A stretch of DNA of 64,000 bases from Astragalus membranaceus. Lineage: Eukaryota; Streptophyta; Magnoliopsida; Fabales; Fabaceae. The first letter of the stretch is position 1, and every line of letters starts with the position of its first letter. Both the position numbers and the translations under genes were made by a program. The stretch spans positions 112,907,806 to 112,971,805 of the forward strand of contig CM076849.1 of assembly GCA_039519185.1 (NCBI GenBank), in the 5' to 3' direction. Under the pieces are notes generated by a model. The model did no database searches, was not told where the DNA came from, and saw only the letters and a list, made by a program, of their open reading frames with translations. Below, piece by piece: positions 1-12,345 of this stretch.

Positions 1-1277
1 AAACATTTACTCATCTCAAGGTGGGAGGTTAGTTCAAACAGATAATGAATATATATGATGCTTCCCCTATCATGATGCTCCCCCTGACTTGTTGACTAGA
101 TGCATAATATGCAAGTTCTATATGCCCATTCTATATGCTCATATGCAACCCTATATTTCTCTCCCCCTTTTTTGTCATGATCAAAGAGGGTCAATATATG
201 ATAAAGTTTGCGAATCGAATGTCACAGCTATTTGACAAGGTAACAGAGCCATTGCTAATTTGTAAGTGATCATCAAAACTTGAAGAAAAACATATTTGAA
301 ACCATGAAGAGAGTATTTCATCAAGACAGGTAAAAGATAATCATGAGTCTCAAAAATCTGTGAAACAGTTGTTTAAGGCTTTATGTATTTCATGCTGCTT
401 AGTTTGAAAGTTGGTGATGGCGGCCAGAATATGGGAGAAAAATTATTTTAGTTTAAACAACGATTGTGAGTATGTATTCTGAATTTTAATGCCAGAGCCA
501 GCAATTGATTGTGACAGGAGAAAATGGATTTCGGGAAAAGGTAGCATTTCAGCTGCTTTATAAAACGCTTTTTGAGCATGCAGAAATTCATAAGTCACAA
601 ATTTTCTTAAATTTATATTTTATAAAATCACTTGAAAAACATTTTATTGAAAAATTCATTTGAGTAAATGAAGAACCAGGCTTTCTTTTGCAATGGATTT
701 GTGGAAATATCAACTAGCTGATTTTGACGATTCAACTAACTCAATCACACTATCGCCTTTCTAACCATAACCTCTAAGAAGGTGATGTATAATTTCTATA
801 TGATCAGTCCTAGAGGGTTGACCAGAATACTTTTGTTGATTCCTGTTATTCTAATCATGCCTTATAGATATTGTTCTTAATGATGCATGAAATTAGTCTC
901 TGTTTCACTAGTCACATATTTGACTTAATAAACTATTCTTAAGCACATTTTCAAAATAGAGGTGAATAAAAAAAATTTAACCAATCTGACCTTTACCGGT
1001 GATTCTTCCTCTATTTATCACAAGTCACATGACGGCTTTTTCCGGGGGTGAGTGTTAAGAACTTTATTGCGTCTCCGGTCATGCGCTTTGAGTCTTTGCT
1101 GTCAAGGTATCAATCTGCCCCCATACCTTGAAGCATACCTGCAAAGATCTAAAACAAGGTTCTCGGTACCCAAATCTCTTTGGGTCCTTGTGGGTTAGTG
1201 TTTGGTATGGTTCCTTTGGGAATCCATACCTTTCTCATAGTTTGATTACCTCTTGCTCTGCAAACGGAAGCAGTATG
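1..1277 (-). mobile_element. C2, distal part: decayed antisense SIRE-like copia
   Basis: This is the 3' half of an antisense Ty1/copia element whose 5' half resumes at 10872. Bases 1-190 are the reverse complement of the stretch just before the 3' LTR of C3 (about 23640-23830), including the CTCCCCC/GGGGGAG runs. Bases about 671-817, read on the minus strand, give the RNase H tail (SRTDHIEIIHH, then KGDSVIELVESSK) with stops. Bases about 960-1277 give the last gag zinc knuckle (CYYCGKPGH type), a WIPKGT-like linker and the protease-integrase junction (RHMTGDE-like, degenerate). Most of pol between these pieces is missing, so the element had an internal deletion. Bases about 200-640 match nothing I recognise. 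The 3' LTR must lie left of the window. Confidence 0.8.
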
Positions 1278-1282
1278 TCCAG

Positions 1283-3803
1283 TGTAACACCCCTAATTTT
1301 TTAAAAGACTCGTATTATAGTATCTAGGACCGAGTGATTATTTGTGGGAATAATTATTCGTGTCCCAGGTATTTATAGTCGAGGAAATCCTCAAAATAAC
1401 CCCCATTCTCTAATTAATTGTGCTTGGTCATAATTTAATTAGGCATTCTTAAGCTGAAGGGCAATTTAGGAATTTCACACCCTTCATATAAATACCCCTA
1501 TTCTGAAATCCTTCCAGCAACTTAAGTCATTTTTCCATTCTTCTAAAACTCAAATTCTGAACCAGAGAAGAAGAGGGGGTGGGGCGCGACTTGGAGGAAG
1601 AAGAAGGGAAGAGTTTCAGCTTGCATGTAAGTGTTCTTGCTCCTTGTCCACTCCAATTTCGATTTGCAATCCATTGGTGCTATTTTCGAGCTCTGATTTC
1701 CTCTCTATCTCTCAGTCCCAAATTTTCAGTTAAAGCCCAAATGGTGAAGATGAGCAAATTCTGAATTCCCAACCTTGTGCATGTTCTTGAATTCCTGTTT
1801 CAGCAAGCATGTAAGTAACCCCTGACATTCTCCTTCAATTTCGAATTCACCTTCATCGTTTAAGACAATCGAAATTCTGAATCTGCCATTATTTGCATGT
1901 TGCTGTTTTGCATCTCAAGAAGTACTGAATCTTGCATTTCGAATTTGGGAAATGGTTCAGCTGGGAATCTCGCTTCGGTTGGCGCTTCAGTCGTTGTGAG
2001 TTGCTGAAGTTCAGTAGCTGTTGTGGGCGATTTTGTTGGTGCCTTCGGTTTTTGCTCGATAGTCCGTGATCGGTTAATTCGCGCTTCGGTTAGAGAGCTT
2101 ACGGAACAGTCGTCATCACGGTGAGTCTTACTCACGAATAGGGAATAAAAAGAGTTGAACATTCTGAATATTTTGAACCGTCGGTGTATTCCGAAAATCT
2201 GTTTAAAACCGAGTCCCGAAGATTCGGAAACAAATTCTGACTTTTTGCGAAAACACCTCTTTTCGTTTTATGAAAATCATGATACAATTGAAAGGATTTT
2301 GGTGATGATTTTTGTATTGAATATATGTCTGGAATATTGTGGAATTTTCTGAGTTTCAGGGGAATGAAGATTAGGAATCGAATCGAGAGCGAACGGAGAA
2401 CGATAGTGAGAAAGGGTGTGAGTTGAGCATCAGTACTGGAAGTTCTGTCCAGTCGCGCGCCATTCACGCGCAGGTCGCGCGCCGCGCGCCACTCTTGAGT
2501 TTGGGTTCTGTCCATTCGCGCGCCGTTCACGCGGGAGTGGCGCGCCGTGCGTGATTCTGGGCTGTGCTTCTGTCTAGTCGCGCGCCAGTCACGCGTGGGT
2601 TGCGCGCCGCGCGCCACTGTGACCCTTTGATGCGTAATTCCGCTTTTCTCGTTTCAACGCTTCGTTCAATCCCGAACCTTTCCTAATCCCTTCCTCAAAC
2701 TATTTTAAAGCTACCAACCTATTGAAAACCTAATTTCAAACTGTTCAAACTATATTTTTGAAAAAAAAAAAGTCTTGAAACCTATTTTGGTCGAGAACGA
2801 AAATCCTAGATTTCGCGTGAGCACACCGAGTAATGATTGGGCTGAACTTATATATGGATATAAGACCTGGAATTGGTTATAATTCTGGAAGTTAATAGAA
2901 CTCTTCATAAACGGATTATGAAATGAAATGAAACATGTATCATAAGCTTATGTTTGATCCTTTGGTGATCGTTGATATGTATTGTTGTATATATCGTTCG
3001 TTGGGTGACGACCTGACAAGTAGTATACTAGAGAGGGTAGTCATGACCCCTTATCTAGGCCCTGTATGTGTTTTGGCGTGGTCAATTCACGGGTTTCCGG
3101 GATGAGCGAGGTTTCGCCGTCGGATTATACTAAACAAATTAGTTATATGATTGTGTGCCGGGATGAGTGGAGTTTCGCCGTCGGTTTACACTAATCAACA
3201 AATATAATTCTCCGGTCTTCGTGGTTATTCACAACTGGCTGTCCCTCATAAAACATAAAGACTTGTTTGATTGGACTCGACTTGTTGAGATTTGTGGCAA
3301 GGTTCACGATCAACAATTCGCTGTAACATGTTCGTTATCAATATGATTGTTAACGGTTTGATAATTGAACCGAGTGTCGGTGAGGGGGCACGGTAGGACT
3401 CACTGAGATAATGTTATCTCACCCAATCATATGTTGTTGTTTTTCAGCTAAGCAGGGAAAGAGGAAGGCTATTGTACACGAGTAGTGCTATGCTCTTGGA
3501 GATGTCGAAGACCTAGCTGTTTTCCTTTATTGTTATTGTACCTCTGGGTTGTACTAACTTGTGTTGTATAAGTTGTATAAACCTTATTTCAGTTTCTGTT
3601 TTATGTATTGGACTCGGATGTTGTACTCCGATCGGTTGTATGCCGAATGACTTCTATTGTATGAAGTGTTATTATTCCGATCTTATGTTTATTTCGGAAA
3701 AATTTTGTTGGTCCAATTATAAGCAGGAACTGTGTCCTCTGATTATTCCGCTAGTTGTACATTTCGGTGCTTCTACATGTTAGAGAAAAACCGGGGTGTT
3801 ACA
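1283..3803 (+). repeat. G1 5' LTR
   Basis: Starts TGTAACACCCC and ends GGGGTGTTACA, the usual TG...CA termini with extended inverted ends. Length is 2521 bp, identical to the 3' copy. A TATA-like box (TATAAATA, 1487-1494) lies about 205 bp in, so transcription probably starts near 1520. A GC-rich palindrome block (about 2448-2625) is built from GCGCGCC units. Two copies of a CCGGGATGAG...TTTCGCCGTCGG segment lie at about 3098 and 3158. Small open frames in it, on both strands, are duplicated in the other LTR and are not genes. Confidence 0.95.
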
Positions 3804-3805
3804 TT

Positions 3806-3817
3806 TGGTATCAGAGC
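3806..3817 (+). other. G1 primer-binding site (tRNA-iMet)
   Basis: TGGTATCAGAGC, two bases after the 5' LTR, complementary to the 3' end of plant initiator methionine tRNA. It is the start site of minus-strand DNA synthesis. Confidence 0.93.
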
Positions 3818-3939
3818 GGTTCGACCTAGTCGGACTTAGCCATTAAGAGTTCTTTGAGTCCTCTAAGTCTGATTTTCCTAGTATGCTATTAGAGTTTAGC
3901 CTGATCAACTAAAACACTTTGTGCATACTTTGCAGAATC

Positions 3940-6900
3940 ATGGCTGGAGGAAGTCGAAGGAATGCTGCCCCAGAAGATCCTCAGCACGAATGGATGCGGA
4001 ACGTCATTGAAAATCAGCAAAAGATGATGAATGACATGATACTTCTGCAACAACAACAAGCTCAACCTCAACCACAAAATGAGCAAGCTCCTATGCCTCA
4101 GGAAGACCCGCATAGGGCATACTTTAAGTTCTTAAAGATGAAACCTCCAATCTTCAAGGGAGAATCCGATGTTATGAAAGCTCACTTCTGGGTTGATGCA
4201 ATGGAGAGGATCTTTGTAACTCTACAATGTACTGAGGAAGAGAAGGTACTGTGTGCTGCCAATGCTCTAGACGAGGATGCCCACACATGGTGGACAAATG
4301 CACGTAGAATGATGCAACTTCAAGGGACACCGCTTCAATGGACGAACTTCAAGGAAATGTTTTTGGGTCACTATTTTCCGGAATCTGAAAGGTTGGCTAA
4401 GCAGATGGAATTTGCCAGCCTAAAGCAAGGGGAAATGACTGTAGGTCAATATGCCGCTAAGTTTGAAAGGTTGTCACAGTTCTATGAATTGGGTACTCAT
4501 GCTCCGGATGACAAATGGAAGAGAGTGATGTTCAAACAAGGTCTAAGGGGGGATGTGAATCAAGGTCTCAGTTCATATGCCATGACCTCATATCCTGCTC
4601 TTCTCGAACAAGCTCACGCAGCGGAAAGTGATCTCAAGAAAATGTATGCTGAGAGAAGAGGTTTTTGGAATGAAAAGAAAAGGAGTAATGAATCATCTTC
4701 TGCAAACCCTAGGTATAAGGGAAATGGTAACAAGGGGAAGCAAGCCCAATCAAGCAATGCTGTTGGGAGACATAGGTGTGGGACGTGCCACAGGTATCAT
4801 ACGGGGAAGTGTCAATCAGAGACAAAGCCAAATCAGTGCTACGTGTGCAAGGAGGTGGGTCACTATGCCAACAACTGTCCAGCAAGAAAAGCTTACTCTG
4901 AGACCCCAGATGCCCCTAGGCAACATCGGGTCAACACATTGGATGGGGATACCGTCAAACCATCAGATAATCTCATAAGGGGTACAGGTTTTATTCTTAA
5001 TCAGTCTGTTGATATACTATATGACTCTGGTGCCACACATTGTTTTATCTCCGAAGCTTGTGCTAATCGGGTAGGATTGGTTGTTTCACCCATATCCGAA
5101 CCGATCTCTATCCTCACTACTGCCATGGGTCGTGTACGAACCCAATCTATGTGTAGAAATTGTGTTTTGGTTATCGGGAGGCGTGAATTCACCATTGACT
5201 TCATATGCTTGCCTATGAGGAAAATGGAAGTTATTTTAGGGATGAATTGGATGGTCAACAATCGTGTGACCATAGACTGCTACGACCGTTCCATTGGGTT
5301 TCCTTCTGAAGATGCTGTTATTTCCTTCATGTCTGCTAGCGAATCCATATATCAAGGTGCGGAAGCTTTTGTCATTATCTTATCTGCCTCAACTGAAACC
5401 GGTTTAGATTTATCAACGGTTCCGGTTGTCAATGATTTTCTTGATGTCTTTCCCGAGGAAGTTTCCTCCTTGCCTCCTGAGCGAGAAATCGAATTCACTA
5501 TAGATTTGGCGCCGGGTGCGGGGCCAGTATCTATAGCTCCTTATCGAATGTCGCCTCTTGAATTAAAGGAGTTAAAGTCACAGCTGGAGGAATTAATCTC
5601 TAAACAGTTTATAAGGCCGAGTGCTTCTCCGTGGGGTGCTCCGGTGCTATTGGTGAAGAAGAAAGATGGAAGCATGAGGTTATGCATCGACTATCGTCAG
5701 CTTAACAAGATAACTATCAAGAACAAGTATCCATTGCCAAGGATAGATGACTTGCTTGACCAGCTCAGAGGTGCTAAAGTCTTCTCCAAAATTGATCTAA
5801 GGTCAGGATACCATCAGATCAGGGTAAGAGCCTTAGACATTCCGAAGACCGCTTTTCGTACGAGGTACGGACACTACGAGTTTGTGGTGATGCCCTTCGG
5901 ATTGACTAACGCTCCTGCCGTGTTCATGGATTACATGAACAGAGTATTCCATTCCTACTTAGATCAATTTGTGGTTGTGTTCATTGATGATATCTTGGTT
6001 TACTCCAAGTCAATTGAGGAGCATGCCCAGCATCTCCGCTTTGTCCTATGAGTACTCCGAGAGAAGCAGCTCTATGCCAAGCCGTCCAAGTGTGACTTTT
6101 GGATGTCAGAAGTTAAGTTTTTGGGTCATGTGATTTCTGAGGAAGGAGTTGCAGTAGATCCGAGTAAAGTGGAAGCGGTGTTGAATTGGGAGCGACCGAC
6201 ATCAGTGACTGAGATAAGAAGCTTCTTGGGTTTGGCCGGATATTACAGAAGGTTTATCGAAGGCTTTTCACAATTGGTTCTTCCACTTACTCGATTGACT
6301 CGCAAGAACCAACCGTTTACTTGGGATGCTGATTGTGAAGAGTGTTTTCTTGGATTAAAGGAGAAGTTGACTTCTGCTCCGATTCTAATTCTCCCGGATC
6401 CGTCATTGGGATTTCAGATTTACAGTGATGCCTCAGGGAAGGGTTTAGGATGCGTCCTTATGCAGAATCAGCATGTGGTAGCCTATGCATCTAGGCAATT
6501 GAAGACGCATGAGCGGAATTACCCGACTCACGATTTGGAACTTGCAGCAATTGTGTTTGCACTAAAGATTTGGAGACATTACCTCTACGGTTCTCGTTTC
6601 GAAGTCTTTAGTGATCACAAAAGCTTGAAGTATTTGTTTGATCAAAAGGAGTTGAATAATAGACAAAGAAGGTGGACCGAGTTTTTAAAGGATTATGACT
6701 TCGAGTTGAAGTATCACCCTGGGAAGGCAAATGTGGTAGCTGATGCTCTGAGCCGAAAAACGATTCACACGGCAAGACTAATGGTGCATGAAATGGCCCT
6801 GCTAGAATCTTTCAGAGACATGAACCTCAAGGTAGCAAGGAAGAAGGACCGACTGGTGTTGCGACATATTCAGGTGACTGGTATGTTGCGGGAGCAAATC

Positions 6901-8295
6901 CGTGTGGCCCAAGAAGCGGATGTAAAGTTACAATCTCTAAGAGGGTCACCGGATTTCATTGAGGATAGTGATGGTGTCTTATGCTTTAAAGGCAGAATTT
7001 GTATACCGAATGACCTGGAAGTCAAAGGTCAAGTTTTAAAAGAAGCTCACAGAAGTAAGTATTCTGTACATCCTGGATCTACCAAGATGTACCGAGATTT
7101 GAAGACGCTGTATTGGTGGCCTGGGATGAAGGCCGAAGTTGCTGAATTTGTTTCTCGGTGCTTAACCTGTCAGAAGGTTAAGGCGGAACACCGAAGGCCA
7201 GGTGGTCAGTTACAACCGTTGGATATTCCCGTTTGGAAATGGGAAGATATGTCTATGGATTTTGTTATGGGTTTGCCGAGGTCGCGGGCCGGCAACGATT
7301 CTATTTGGGTAGTAGTGGACCGATTAACAAAATCTTCTCACTTTATCCTTGTTCGTTCGAATTTCAAAGTGTCAAGGTTGGCCGAGGAATATATGAAGAA
7401 CATCGTCAGACTGCATGGAGTTCCGACTACTATAGTATCAGACAGAGATCCTAAGTTTACATCTAGGTTTTGGAGAGCGCTGAATGAAGCTATGGGAACG
7501 AGAGTACTTCTTAGCACGGCTTATCATCCTCAGACGGATGGTCAGACAGAGAGGACAATTCAGACTCTAGAAGATATGTTACGGACATGTGTACTGGATA
7601 ACGGTAAGAAGTGGGAAGACCATCTTCCATTGATTGAATTCGCTTACAACAACAGTTACCACTCAAGCATCGGTATGGCACCGTTCGAGGCACTTTATGG
7701 GAGGAAGTGCAGGACCCCACTATGTTGGTATGATATCGGTGAGAACAAGTTTTTGGGGCCGGACATGGTCCGAGAGACTACGGAAAGGGTCAAATTAATT
7801 CGAGAAAGGATGAAGGTCGCACAGAGTAGACAAAAGAGCTACGCCGACAACCGAAGGAGACCGTTGGAGTTTGAGATTAGTGATCATGTATTTCTGAAAG
7901 TTTCTCCAACTATAGGCACGGGTAGAGCCATGCGAGCGAAGAAACTCAGTCCTCGATACGTTGGACCTTTCCAAATTATCGAGCGTATTGGGCCACTTGC
8001 GTATCGTCTTGCTTTATCTCCTGCCTTATCCAATCTTCATGATGTCTTTCATGTATCTCAGTTGAGAAAGTATATTCCTGATCCCCTTCAACCGCTGAGT
8101 GTTGATACAATTGACCTTCGACCGGATTTATCCTTTCAACCTTCTCCTAGTTATATCATGGAGCGTGGTATGAAGACTTTGCGTTCAAGGACTATTCCGA
8201 TTGTCAAGGTAGTATGGGAGGGCTTTTCAGCCGAGGAGGCTACCTGGGAATTGGAAGAGGACATGCGGACTCGCTATCCATATCTTTTCGCTTAA
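3940..8295 (+). pseudogene. G1 gag-pol polyprotein, one in-frame stop
   Basis: A single frame of about 1451 codons starts at ATG 3940 (MAGGSRRN), the first ATG of the gag proper; an in-frame ATG at 3919 is also possible. Domains in order: retrotransposon gag; one CX2CX4HX4C zinc knuckle (about residues 300-313); aspartic protease (DSGAT at about 362); reverse transcriptase with the FIDD catalytic motif (about 681-684); RNase H (YSDASGKGLG, about 827); integrase with HHCC finger (HPGSTKMYRDL...CLTCQK) and DDE core (DFVMGLP, SDRDPKF, TERTIQTLED); and a chromodomain-like tail (VKVVWEGF...ATWELEEDMR). A TGA at 6049-6051 cuts the frame between reverse transcriptase and RNase H. Reading resumes in the same frame, so this is one nonsense change and no frameshift. 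Gag, protease and most of RT remain open upstream of it. Confidence 0.95.
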
Positions 8296-8327
8296 GGTAT
8301 GTCTCGTCAATTTTGAGGACAAAATTT

Positions 8328-8345
8328 TTAAAAAGTTGGGGTGAT
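8328..8345 (+). other. G1 polypurine tract
   Basis: AAAAAGTTGGGGTGAT immediately precedes the 3' LTR. It is the expected plus-strand primer position. Confidence 0.8.
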
Positions 8346-10866
8346 TGTAACACCCCTAATTTTTTAAAAGACTCGTATTATAGTATCTAGGACCGAGTGA
8401 TTATTTGTGGGAATAATTATTCGTGTCCCAGGTATTTATAGTCGACGAAATCCTCAAAATAACCCCCATTCTCTAATTAATTGTGCTTGGTCATAATTTA
8501 ATTAGGCATTCTTAAGCTGAAGGGAAATTTAGGAATTTCACACCCTTCATATAAATACCCCTATTCTGAAATCCTTCCAGCAACTTAAGTCATTTTTCCA
8601 TTCTTCTAAAACTCAAATTCTGAACCAGAGGAGAAGAGGGGGTGGGGCGCGACTTTGAGGAAGAAGAAGGGAAGAGTTTCAGCTTGCATGTAAGTGTTCT
8701 TGCTCCTTGTCCACTCCAGTTTCGATTTGCAATCCATTGGTGCTATTTTCGAGCTCTGATTTCCTCTCTATCTCTCAGTCCCAAATTTTCAGTTAAAGCC
8801 CAAATGGTGAAGATGAGCAAATTCTGAATTCCCAACCTTGTGCATGTTCTTGAATTCCTGTTTCAGCAAGCATGTAAGTAACCCCTGACATTCTCCTTCA
8901 ATTTCGAATTCACCTTCATCGTTTAAGACAATCGAAATTCTGAATCTGCCATTATTTGCATGTTGCTGTGTTGCATCTCAAGAAGTACTGAATCTTGCAT
9001 TTCGAATTTGGGAAATGGTTCAGCTGGGAATCTCGCTTCGGTTGGCGCTTCAGTCGTTGTGAGTTGCTGAAGTTCAGTAGCTGTTGTGGGTGATTTTGTT
9101 GGTGCCTTCGGTTCTTGCTCGATAGTCCGTGTTCGGTTAATTCGCGCTTCGGTTAGAGAGCTTACGGAACAGTCGTCATCACGGTGAGTCTTACTCACGA
9201 ATAGGGAATAAAAAGAGTTGAACATTCTAAATATTTTGAACTGTCGGTGTATTCCGAAAATCTGTTTAAAACCGAGTCCCGAAGATTCGGAAACAAATTC
9301 TGACTTTTTGCGAAAACACCTCTTTTCGTTTTATGAAAATCATGATACAATTGAAAGGATTTTGGTGATGATTTTTGTATTGAATATATGTCTGGAATAT
9401 TGTGGAATTTTCTGAGTTTCAGGGGAATGAAGATTAGGAATCGAATCGAGAGCGAACGGAGAACGATAGTGAGAAAGGGTGTGAGTTGAGCATCAGTACT
9501 GGAAGTTCTGTCCAGTCGCGCGCCATTCACGCGCAGGTCGCGCGCCGCGCGCCACTCTTGAGTTTGGGTTCTGTCCATTCGCGCGCCGTTCACGCGGGAG
9601 TCGCGCGCCGTGCGTGATTCTGGGCTGTGCTTCTGTCTAGTCGCGCGCCAGTCACGCGTGGGTTGCGCTCCGCGCGCCACTGTGACCCTTTGATGCGTAA
9701 TTCCGCTTTTCTCGTTTCAACGCTTCGTTCAATCCCGAACCTTTCCTAATCCCTTCCTCAAACTATTTTAAAGCTACCAACCTATTGAAAACCTAATTTC
9801 AAACTGTTCAAACTATATTTTTGAAAAAAAAAAAGTCTTGAAACCTATTTTGGTCGAGAACGAAAATCCTAGATTTCGCGTGAGCACACCGAGTAATGAT
9901 TGGGCTGAAGTTATATATGGATATAAGACCTGGAATTGGTTATAATTCTGGAAGTTAATAGAACTCTTCATAAACGGATTATGAAATGAAATGAAACATG
10001 TATCATAAGCTTATGTTTGATCCTTTGGTGATCGTTGATATGTATTGTTGTATATATTGTTCGTTGGGTGACGACCTGACAAGTAGTATACTAGAGAGGG
10101 TAGTCATGACCCCTTATCTAGGCCCTGTATGTGTTTTGGCGTGGTCAATTCACGGGTTTCCGGGATGAGCGAGGTTTCGCCGTCGGATTATACTAAACAA
10201 ATTAATTATATGATTGTGTGCCGGGATGAGTGGAGTTTCGCCGTCGGTTTACACTAATCAACAAATATAATTCTCCGGTCTTCGTGGTTATTCACAACTG
10301 GCTGTCCCTCATAAAACATAAAGACTTGTTTGATTGGACTCGACTTGTTGAGATTTGTGGCAAGGTTCACGATCAACAATTCGCTGTAACATGTTCGTTA
10401 TCAATACGATTGTTAACGGTTTGATAATTGAACCGAGTGTCGGTGAGGGGGCACGGTAGGACTCACTGAGATAATGTTATCTCACCCAATCATATGTTGT
10501 TGTTTTTCAGCTAAGCAGGGAAAGAGGAAGGCTATTGTGCACGAGTAGTGCTATGCTCTTGGAGATGTCGAAGACCTAGCTGTTTTCCTTTATTGTTATT
10601 GTACCTCTGGGTTGTACTAACTTGTGTTGTATAAGTTGTATAAACCTTATTTCAGTTTCTGTTTTATGTATTGGACTCGGATGTTGTACTCCGATCGGTT
10701 GTATGCCGAATGACTTCTATTGTATGAAGTGTTATTATTCCGATCTTATGTTTATTTCGGAAAAATTTTGTTGGTCCAATTATAAGCAGGAACTGTGTCC
10801 TCTGATTATTCCGCTTGTTGTACATTTCGGTGCTTCTACATGTTAGAGAAAAACCGGGGTGTTACA
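8346..10866 (+). repeat. G1 3' LTR
   Basis: A 2521-bp copy of 1283-3803 ending GGGGTGTTACA, followed at once by the TCCAG duplication (10867-10871). Its TATA-like box is at 8550-8557. It keeps the GC-rich block near 9511-9680. Confidence 0.95.
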
Positions 10867-10871
10867 TCCAG

Positions 10872-12290
10872 GTTTACCACAGTAATAACATGTAATATAA
10901 GGTCTAGTGGAAAATTTTGGTTTATAATGAACATGCCTTTCTATGGGTTTGTTTCTAGGGAATCTATGATGCACATTTTGTAAACTAGACAATTTCCCAA
11001 CAGTCCATTCCAGTTCATGAATTTTCTTTTCAGATTCAACACATTTATCACAAGTATAATTTTCTTTAAAGCAAGCAAGGCTATCATTTTTTTTCTAAGC
11101 TCTGACTTTTCTTTAGTTAAAGCAGTAACAGCATTTTCAAGATGAGTGATAACTTTCTTAGATATATCTAATGCTTTAGCTAGTTTTAAGGATTTATCAT
11201 GCAATTCAGTAAACGCTGTCGTGGTCGGCCATGAGAGCAACTTGACCTTTTTCGCTTTGAGTTATCTGCTGAGTTCATGTCATTGTCTTCCCAAGCTATG
11301 TAGGCTTTTCTACCATTGTTTCCGTTGGACCCCTTTTCTTGAACTTTGACAATTTTCTTTCTAAGTTCGGGCACTTCATCGTCACGTGTCCGGAATTACC
11401 ACATTCGTAGCAAGTTGGAGGACTTGAGAAGTTTTCTTTGCTTGAGCCTCTTTTGGTTGGAGAATTCTTTTTGAGAGATCTTTCCCTTCTCATGAACTTT
11501 TTGAATTTACTAACCATTAGTTCCATTTTCTCCTCTCTTCATCTTCATCTTCCGAATCATCACTATCGTCGGATGAGCTTGAACTGGAAGCTTTGAGAGC
11601 TAAGTTTTTGTTCTTCTTGTCTTTTCCTTCATTCTCTGCTAGGCGAGTGAGCTCTAACTCGTGCTCTAGTAGTTTCCCAAACAGGGTGGCGAGAGTCATG
11701 GTAGTCAAGTTTCTTGACTCAGTTATTGCAGTCACCTTTGGTTGTCATTCTCTGTTTAGGCATCTTAGCACTTTGTTGATCAAGTCTTCGGGAGGAAATG
11801 ATTTTCCTAATGAACCCAATTTGTTCACTATGTGAGTGAACCTTTTCTGCATCTCTGATATTGTTTCACCTGTATTCATTCTAAGCAATTTGTACTCTCT
11901 GGTAAGAGTATTTATTCTTGCCCTTTTCACTTCACTTGTACCCTCATGAGTAACTTGAAGATTATCCCACATTTCTTGGGCAGATTTACGGTTTGAAACT
12001 CGAAAAAATTCATCAGCACTCAAAGCAGAAGTAATAATATTTTTAGCACGTAAATTAAGTTGCACTTTTCTTTTCTCATCATCAGACCATTCATTTCTAC
12101 TTTTTATTGTAAGAATACCATCTACTATGTGTGTGGGGACGAAAGGTCCTTTTTCCACAGCATCCCAAACATCTAAGTCTACCCCTTCAATAAAAATTCT
12201 CATTCTTTCTTTCAAATATGCATAGTCTTCTCCGTTGAATCCCGGAGGACGGAAAAGAGAAGCACCCTCTTGCGTAGACCAACCTGAAGC
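10872..12290 (-). pseudogene. C2 gag (SIRE-like copia), frameshifted
   Basis: Minus-strand remains of a SIRE/Maximus-type gag, reading right to left. The UBN2-type capsid part (FRPPGFNGEDYAYLKERM, then QEMWDNLQVTHEGT) occupies about 12260-11745. It is followed by a Ser/Asp/Glu-rich hinge (about 11600-11540) and a CCHC zinc knuckle (CYECGNSGHVTMKC, about 11410-11370). Next come the KAYIAWEDNDM motif (about 11300) and a coiled-coil-like stretch (about 11200-11030). At least four frame breaks separate these blocks. The first open frame overlaps the primer site and has no ATG. The gene is cut at 10872 by G1 and continues at 1277. Confidence 0.88.
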
Positions 12291-12331
12291 GATTTCTCTT
12301 GAAGCTGCTAGGCCCTTTATACAAGAGTCTA

Positions 12332-12343
12332 GCTCTGATACCA
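12332..12343 (-). other. C2 primer-binding site
   Basis: GCTCTGATACCA on the plus strand is the reverse complement of TGGTATCAGAGC. It lies two bases inside the C2 5' LTR end at 12346, and is an initiator-Met tRNA primer site. Confidence 0.9.
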
Positions 12344-12345
12344 CT

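Larger units (their letters stand above)
1283..10866 (+). mobile_element. G1: near-complete Ty3/gypsy chromovirus (Tekay type)
   Basis: A full-length LTR retrotransposon: two 2521-bp LTRs, an initiator-Met tRNA primer site, one gag-pol reading frame and a polypurine tract. It is flanked by the 5-bp duplication TCCAG (1278-1282 and 10867-10871). It interrupts the gag of antisense copia C2: removing it and one TCCAG joins two parts of a zinc knuckle. I count about twenty differences between the two LTRs by eye, which is under 1%, so insertion was recent on plant time scales. Only one stop codon breaks the polyprotein. The Tekay assignment rests on the C-terminal chromodomain and overall domain order. 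Confidence 0.95.

Noticed and set aside
3940..8295. An endogenous pararetrovirus or other virus
   Set aside because: LTRs, iMet primer site, integrase with DDE core and chromodomain make it a gypsy retrotransposon; no movement or envelope protein is present in any element here.
9195..9680. Minus-strand open frame of 161 codons in the G1 3' LTR, repeated at 2132-2617
   Set aside because: It runs through the GC-rich palindrome block, is present in both LTRs and has Arg/Thr-rich low-complexity content; no protein-like pattern.
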